DNA from: Moniliella sp. 'wahieum' | Lineage: Eukaryota; Basidiomycota; Moniliellomycetes; Moniliellales; Moniliellaceae | Length of the DNA stretch: 64,000 nt | Reading direction: 5' to 3' | Assembly: GCA_003971905.1 (NCBI GenBank) | Contig: RSEE01000109.1 | Span: forward strand, 1-64,000 | Shown: one piece after another, positions 57,661 through 64,000 of the stretch | How the letters are laid out: every line of letters starts with the position of its first letter | Position numbering within the stretch: the first letter of the stretch is position 1 | Notes under the pieces: model-generated | What the model saw: the letters and a program-made list of their open reading frames with translations, nothing else | Databases searched by the model: none | Told to the model about the DNA's origin: nothing | Program-made: the position numbers and the translations under genes

Positions 57661-59561
57661 TTAGGTGCGCAACAGGGCACTGTAACACTCCTCGTCGTGT
57701 GCCTTCCCGCATGCTCAAAGAACCGTTCGCCCTCAAACACCGAATCGCACCCAGCGCACTTGAAGCATTCTGCATGCCACGTCTTGCCCAGCGCCATCAA
57801 CTGTGGTCCGACAATGGGTCGACGGCACCCTCGGCACTTGGGTCGATGGAGGGCAATGTGGCATCGTTCGCAGTAGGGTAGCCCTTGACGGTAAAGAAAG
57901 GTTTGGATCCGACCACCGGTTCGTCCTCTCGGTCTTCCAACTCGCCCTGCCCTGGTGCCGACGCTGACTTGCTCGGGTCCACAAACGGATCGCCGCAGTT
58001 GGCACAGAAAAATGCAGGTCATGGTAGTAACGCAGCTGGGCGCCGGCCAAGTTGGGATCATCAATGGCAATGTACGCGCATCGACAATGGGCGTTTGGCA
58101 ATGAAAGCAACGTTGGCTAAACATTCGTGGTAGTCCACATGGCAATACGCCGCGCCCGCATGAACGTAAAACGATACGTGTTCCAGCCGAGTATGGCAAT
58201 GCTCGCACCGGAAACATTTCGGATGCCACAACCGACCCCACCGCACGGATCACTTTGCCCCCCGTTAGGATCTTGTCGCAGCCCCCACAAAACCCACCCA
58301 GCGCATCGTGCTCGCTACCGGCACGCTGCGCCGGTACCGAGCCAGGCTCGGTATCAGTACTGGCCTGCTGCTCTTTCCCAGAGTGAGTGGGAGTGGGGGT
58401 GGAAGCGGAAGTGTGGGGGTGGCTGTGACTGTGGCCGTGGTCGTGGGAAGAGCAAGGGTGAGACGGGCCGCGCTGCCTCCCTCCGCCTCGTACTTCTTGT
58501 TCTTCTGTTCCTCCTCATCGTCGTCCCCGAAGGAGATCCTGGGAATGGTCGGGACATTTTCCTCCTCCTCCTCCTCGTCACCAAACGAGATGGTAGGCAC
58601 AACAGGGCGAGGGACGTCCGTATCCTCCTCCTCCGGCGCATCAAACGAAAACGAAGGCACGACCGGTGCGCGACCCGTGGGTTCATTTTCGTCGAACCCA
58701 CCGAGATGGTAGGGACGACGATCGAACTAGGTTCCTCCTCTTCCTCGTCCTTCTTTCTCTTCCTCTTCCTCGTCGGGACCCGCAAAGGAGAAGGTTTGGT
58801 ACGGCCATGGGCGCCCTGCGCACCGCATCCGTCTTGGTCTGGACCTCATCGGCCGACGCAGCGTCGTCAGGGGGGACGCAGGTACCGCCCTAGTATCTTC
58901 CTGTGCACCGCTGGTGACGATGGGCGAAGAAAAAGTAGGAGTGGCAGAGTTCGGAGGCGGGGAAAAGGGATCGGGGCCAGTAGCCGGGACAGGAAGGGAA
59001 GGGAGCGGCCGACGTCCGCTATCGGTCCGACGGTGCCGCGGGCCCATCTGCCGCGCAAGAGGAGATAGTGGCGAGTCGTGGGTAGGAGGGTGGGTAGATC
59101 GTGCGCTGTTGGGCGTGTGGATGGGGGCGGCAGGGGCGGGGTGGGTGATGTGGGGGGAGGGGTGGCGCGAGGCCAGGCGAGACGCAAAGACCGAGCGAGA
59201 AGTGGGCCAGGAAGGCATGCTGGGCAGCGGAGGAGAGGCAACCGAGGGAGGCAAGGGTGGGACGGCGGGCGAGGCGACAGGGGAACAGGGGGCGTAGCGA
59301 GCGGGGGCTGGGGCAGCGTGCGGCGCGCAGGCCGGGACGAGGCCCGACACTCTTGAGCGCGGGAGGTGGAGTGGGTCGTCCATCGCGCTGCGTGCCGTCG
59401 TCGTCTGGGGCGGATTGGATGTCTCGCGGAGAGGCGTGGGCGTCATGGGCAGTGGTGGGGACGGGGTGGGGTTGTGGGGGTAGGAGGCGCGGCGGAGGAG
59501 GGGCGGCGGAGGAGGATGGGTCGAAACGCACCCCGGCAACTGCCCGTGGATGGATTGCCAT
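57661..59561 (-). CDS. LIM-domain protein, three LIM domains, paxillin-like layout
   Basis: A protein-interaction scaffold, in fungi tied to polarity or cytokinesis. A long Pro/Ser-rich N-terminus (MAIHPRAVAGVRFDPSSSA, start 59561) is followed by acidic repeats VPTISVG, VPTISFGDEEEEEE and IPRISFGDDDEEE (about 58530-58720). Then three zinc-binding LIM units: CGGCDKILTGGKVIRAVG with RLWHPKCFRCEHCHTRLEHV; CFHCQTPIVDARTLP with YHDLHFFCANCGDPF; and YCERCHIALHRPKCRGCRRP with GKTWHAECFKCAGCDSVFEG and DEECYSALLRT. TAA at 57661-57663. Several single-base frame changes break the domains. The acidic repeat plus C-terminal LIM order recalls Pxl1-type proteins (inference). Confidence 0.8.
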
Positions 59562-60591
59562 CAACACGGGTTACGGGACCGGTGATCGGCGATCGATGAT
59601 CGATGATCGCGGGGGGTAGAGTGTCGGTGTGCCCCTTGCTTTGCAGCCTTCCGCTGCCAGCCATTCCGCCCGGCGGGCGCAGTGCACCAGGGTGCACGTG
59701 CGGGCGGCAGTGTGCCCAGGTGCCATGCATCCACATCGTATATCACTAGATCACTGTGGTACACAGGCGCACTTGCGCCCTGGCCATCTCGTCCACTGAC
59801 CAACGCTGTGCAAACGCCAGCCGCATCCTGCGTGTTGGGGGTATCGCACACCTCTTCTCTCCCTCCACACGTTAACGATTGTCTCTGTTGAGAAGCAAGA
59901 GGCATCGAATGCGAGATGATCAAGACGCCAGGACTAGACTGCAACGCGACAAGAGAGGTGGACAGGAAAGCTGAGCCGCGGTATCAAGAAGTGCTTCCGT
60001 GGAGGCGGTGGGCATATAGATGGTTTGTACGACAATCAATACGCCCACTGCACAGCTGCCAGATCTACTATCAATCAAAGTTCGATCAGACCTATCGACG
60101 GGACCCGCCTGAATCCACAACCATCAGGAATATGGGAGTGGGAAGCCAAGGTGGTAAAAGGCAGTATATGTAACTAGATAGGGACCCTTTGGATGAGAGC
60201 GTTATGACCTTGCGATTATCATCATGCAACGGAACAAGAGCAAGAATAAAGCAAAGTCATTCATCGTAATAGTCGTCAAAAAGCTCGTCCCCATGTGGGA
60301 ACGAAAAGAGCGCCGTGTGCACATCCTGGCTTGGACCGTAGGGGCAATGCGAGGGGAGACATCAGGAGGCACATTCCACCTCCAGGTACAAGTAGTAGGA
60401 TAAGATATCCCGAGAGCCAAACGTGGGGGGAGGGGGTCATGAAGCACGTCTCTGAGAATCGTACAGCAGAATGTACAGAGAATGGGGGGGGGGGATACAG
60501 AGAAGTATAGACGGTATATATGGTGTTAGTGCTCGGTGGGGGACCAGCAGGAGAGAGCTAGTAGGGAGAGAGACGAAAGGCAGGACACCCT
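59562..60591. other. spacer between the LIM gene and the permease
   Basis: About 1 kb without a recognisable gene. GATCGATGATCGATGATCG at about 59589-59608 is a short direct repeat in the LIM promoter. Confidence 0.5.
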
Positions 60592-63070
60592 TTAGAAGAA
60601 GAAGCTCCAGAATTTCTTTACGAACGGTTGGTGCCGTGCTTCCTCGCGCTCTTGTCGGAGAACGTCAAGAGGGATGAGACGCCGGCCGGTGGTAATGTCA
60701 ATGTCTTCGATCCGGCGGAACTTGGAGTCGGCCCAGACCTTGGTCGGCCATGCCCACACGGGCACGGGGCCAACATACGTCACGTTCCAAGCTGTGCGGA
60801 ACACGCTGTCCCAGTCCAGCAAACCAACAAAGAGAAGAGCATGACGACCGGGATGGCGAGGCAGTCTTGGAAAAACACAATCGCACGGTCCGAAGGAGTG
60901 GCGGTCGAGTCCGACGCGATTGGCCAGGCGCCAATGATGATCTCAAAAATGACCTGGAGGAGGACGATCAACGACCCGAAGAGGAAAGATAGAGATGATG
61001 GAGTCAGTACGACTGTCGTCACTTTTCTTGGACTCGCATATTGTACTGGGCGATTGTTGGGCCGAAGCACAATCACTGAACAATTATCAACGTACCACCA
61101 AAGTACAGAAGGATGTGCCCCAAATGGATCCAAACATGCCGGTAGGTGCCTTCCATGGAAGTTCCTCTAACGTGTGTCCATGATACGCCCACGCTTGGCG
61201 GAAACGGAAATGGCAAAACGTGACGGATCCCCCTGTGGAACAAGACAGAGACGCAAAAAACGCCAGTTAGCTGCAACTCTGGCCTGTACTATGACCGTGC
61301 GCAAACACTCAAGAAGCAAGGAAGAGGAGGAAGGAACTAACAAGAAATGGTCGACAGTCCACTGAGAGCCAGCAGCCACGTAAACACATCACTTTGCGAT
61401 GCCGAGTAAATCAAGAACGAGAGGAAGCCCATGGCCAAACTGAGGATGACGGCTGGCAACGGACGACCTTTACGGTCAATGTACTTGAACAGCGGTGGCG
61501 CCTGGCCCATCTGAGCCAGCGCCGTCAAAGTACGCGACGCTCCGTACACAGCCGAATTGCCCACCGACAAGACCGAAACCAAAATCACCGCATTGAACAC
61601 CGACGGCAACGCATGAATCTTACCAATCTGGATCGCAATCACAAAGGGGCTAGCGCGCGCATCGTATGACGAAGTGCCCGTCAACCGTGGGTTGTCGGGA
61701 TCGACAATGAGCGTGACGACCAACAGCGAGGCCACGTAAAACAGCATGATACGGAAGAAGACTTGTTTGGCCGCTTTGGGCATGTCCTTCCGTGGGTTCT
61801 GCGACTCGGCAGCGGCAAGACCGATCAGTTCGGTCCCTGCATGTGGGGCAGACGGGTTTCTAGTTAGCATTGAATCCGTGCCAAGGATTCGAGGAGGGTG
61901 AGGTGGTGGTGGTGGGGGACTGGATCCACATACCGGCAAAGGCAAACGCGGCCGACGTAAATACCGAGCAGAACCCCTGGAAGCCATTTTTGAAGGCAGC
62001 CGAGGGTGGCGACCAGTATCGGTTGCCAATGTTTTCGTGCGACGGAGCTCCACCGGCCGAGATGACACTGCCACAAACTAATAACAAACAGACACAGAAA
62101 AAAAAGTTAGGCCATCCATCTCCAAACATCTTTAGCCCACCCTAACGAAAAGAGATTCGTACTAATGAAGCCCAACACGGCGCTGTGGTAAGAGAGAGGA
62201 AAGAGTCAGTGTCCGAAGGCGATGAGTCAAGCAAGACGTATTGCACCCAAAAGCCAAGGGATGCAAAGGAAAAAGGGAGGAAGGAGACATACATGATCTT
62301 GATGATGGACGCAAAGCTCTCAAACTCGCCATAGCCTCGAACACCAAAGAAATTGATGATTCCAATGACGACGATGAAAATCACGAGCCACACACCTGGG
62401 CTGATGTTCTCGTTGGGATCCCAAAAGCGAATGACGATCGTGGCGGCGGTCAGTTCAAGAGGAAGGACAATGAACCATTGCATCCAGTAGTTCCACCCCA
62501 TAGCAAACCCCACGCAGGGAGATGAACCTAGTGGAATAAGCAGCAAAAGAACCAGAGATGGGAAAGAGCGTTCCCATTTCGCCCAGGTCGAGCACCACAC
62601 AGAGCAACATGCTAGCGATCAACAGGTAGTCTAGCATCAGGAACCCAGGACCACCCGTTTGATACACTCCGCCGGACCCGATGAACAGACCGGTGCCAAT
62701 ACTTCATGCCCAATCCGACAGAGGAAAAGGTTTAGTACAAACCCTCTTAACGAGCGCGGTGGCAAAACAAGAGAATAACAGAAAAGGAGACTACGCACCT
62801 GCCGCCAAAGGCAATCATCTGCATGTGGCGCTGATTGAGGTGGCGCTGCAGCTTGGGCGCTTCGGGAGCTCCGTCAGCATCGCCACGAGGAGGGAGTCGA
62901 CAGAGGCAATGCCTTGGACGGCATCGCCCTCCAGATCGTACTTGTGCAACGACGTCTTTTCGGCGTCGCTGCTGGGGCTGTCGTTACCCCGCCTTGGCTG
63001 GTGCCAGGCATGCCGGGGCGGTTTCCATGGGCTTGAAGCCATCGATGAAGCTGTGGAAGAGATGGGACAT
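60592..63070 (-). CDS. amino-acid permease, YAT family
   Basis: A 12-helix fungal amino-acid permease of the plasma membrane (APC superfamily, Gap1/Agp1-like). MSHLFHSFIDGFKPMETA starts at 63070. Conserved parts are LNQRHMQMIAFGG, IGTGLFIGSG, GPGFLMLDYLLIASMLLCVV, GEMGTLFPISGSFAAYSTRF, GWNYWMQWFIVLPLELTAAT, GVWLVIFIVVIGIINFFGVR, FAGTELIGLAAAESQNPRKD, SVGNSAVYGASRTLTALAQM, QAPPLFKYIDRKGRPLPAVI, CHFRFRQAWAYHGHTLEELP and the tail HQPFVKKFWSFFF with TAA 60592. Introns: 62702-62798, 62183-62292, 62078-62162, 61837-61933, 61233-61341 and one ending near 60980. They leave a 20-nt exon at 62163-62182. A TATA box lies about 115 bp upstream. Few indels occur. Confidence 0.95.
62163..62182 (-). other. 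20-nt micro-exon of the amino-acid permease
   Basis: Flanked by ACCACAG acceptor and GTACGA donor. It supplies AVLGFI between SIIKI and ICGSVISAGG, restoring the conserved helix and the frame. Confidence 0.8.
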
Positions 63071-64000
63071 GGTGGCGAGGAGGGGTGGGTGGGGTGGTGG
63101 TGGCAATTAAGCGCTCGTTATCCAAGCAGCCAGCAGTAGCGTTGACCAAGTCCTAAGTAGTAGTAGGGGGCCAATGCACACGATGTATATATATGCAGCG
63201 TGATGCCCCCGCTGTGGGATGGGGGGGTGTGGCGTGACTAGTGGGTGGGAGACGGGTGCGGAGTAGGGGCTGTATCGAGCGAGTATAATAGTGCGGCTGA
63301 TGGCAGTGGCGAGTGAGTAGTGACTGACGAAGGGGTGCGTGCCCCAGGGACTGTGCGGGGGGCAACGCGAGGCGAGGTGCTCGGGCGCGGGGCGATTGAT
63401 GATACGGATGGGGTGGCTAGGTTGCTGGGTATCTGCCTACTCTGCGCGACTTATCAACGAATCAACGACCATCGATCAACAATCGCGTGCCGCCCAACCC
63501 ACCGCCTCACCGCCACGCGCGGCACTGGCCCAGTGGAAGCGCTGTGCATGTGATGCTGCATGCGCCCGGAGATAGTCGCCAGTCGCCAGTCGATAGCCCC
63601 GGCAGTGCCCCCGCGCCAAGCCTGGCCCTGCCCCCCCGCGCGCCACACACTCGCCCACTGCCGCCGTGCGAGCGCTGGACAGCGTTGCACACGATGCACC
63701 CTGTGCACCCTGGTCCAGGCACACGCACCGCAGGCACAGCGCCCGTGTGCCCGTGCTCGCCTGTGCCTTCTCCATGGCTCAGGCACCAGCACTGCGTCAG
63801 CCTTCCGCCCCTCCCCTCCTCCCACGCTCCCGGGTGGTGGAATCCCATTGCGTAGCCGCCAAGAAGAGAGGGCCAGGCGACAGGCTCTGGCCCCAGTTCC
63901 TAAAGCATCCCATCACAAGCTGATGCTGGCGGCGCTGAGGGCCAGCAAAAGCGGGCGGCATGTGCACCTCTCTGCCTCTCCCATCTCCCCCTTCCCTTCC
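63071..64000. other. permease promoter and end-of-window spacer
   Basis: No gene is supported in this 930-bp stretch. Both strands carry only short unrelated ORFs. Confidence 0.5.
63186..63193 (-). promoter_or_regulatory. TATA box of the amino-acid permease
   Basis: TATATATA about 115 bp upstream of the start codon at 63070, similar in spacing to the pyruvate kinase TATA box. Confidence 0.6.

Overview
The window is nuclear DNA of a filamentous or yeast-like fungus, most likely a basidiomycete (inference). The evidence is the gene set: a LYS5-type phosphopantetheinyl transferase of the fungal lysine pathway, a DUF1769 protein, a fungal-type amino-acid permease, a CAP10-like GT90 enzyme, and short spliceosomal introns of about 60-220 bp. 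These introns usually have a GTACGT donor and a TACTGAC or CTAAC branch site. There are no operons, CRISPR arrays, rRNA genes or convincing tRNA genes. Many conserved genes change frame by one base at several places, mostly where a short homopolymer looks one base too short. I treat this as residual indel error in the assembly, so gene ends are firmer than reading frames, and most genes are given as one span.

Layout. 0-3 kb: 3' part of a DH-PH RhoGEF. 2.7-4.7 kb: repeat-rich spacer. 4.7-7.7 kb: LYS5 (-) and TOM40 (+), divergent. 9.3-11 kb: pyruvate kinase (+). 12.2-14.9 kb: two-finger C2H2 factor (-). 15-18.7 kb: spacer with a candidate inverted-repeat element and one copy of a dispersed repeat. 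18.7-22.6 kb: GT90 glycosyltransferase and DUF1769 protein (+). 22.9-28.5 kb: beta-adaptin (-) and mitochondrial aconitase (+), divergent, with an extra ORF or fused tail behind the aconitase. 28.8-31.8 kb: pterin dehydratase (+) facing a SWI/SNF SMARCD/Swp73 subunit (-). 32-37.6 kb: LAT/Mup1-like permease (-) and ER glucosidase I (+), divergent. 37.9-43.2 kb: SHPRH/Irc20-type SNF2-RING protein (+). 43.2-47 kb: gene-poor, transposon-like stretch with a well-formed orphan promoter and the second repeat copy. 47.3-50 kb: ribosomal protein eS1 (+) and CCT4 (-), convergent. 51.4-57.2 kb: adenylosuccinate lyase, NEDD8, phosphoserine aminotransferase and ribosomal protein eS8, all on the minus strand. 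57.7-59.6 kb: three-LIM-domain protein (-). 60.6-63.1 kb: multi-intron amino-acid permease (-).

The genes are mostly unrelated housekeeping functions: mitochondrial import and the TCA cycle, glycolysis, lysine, serine and purine synthesis, amino-acid uptake, vesicle coats, N-glycan trimming, chromatin, neddylation, cytosolic folding and translation. The points most worth following are the ATG/TGA overlap at the end of the aconitase, the shared inverted AACCCTAG boxes of the two ribosomal-protein genes, the GTACGT donor preference, a 20-nt micro-exon in the permease, a compact four-exon NEDD8 gene, and the two diverged copies of an unidentified coding repeat.
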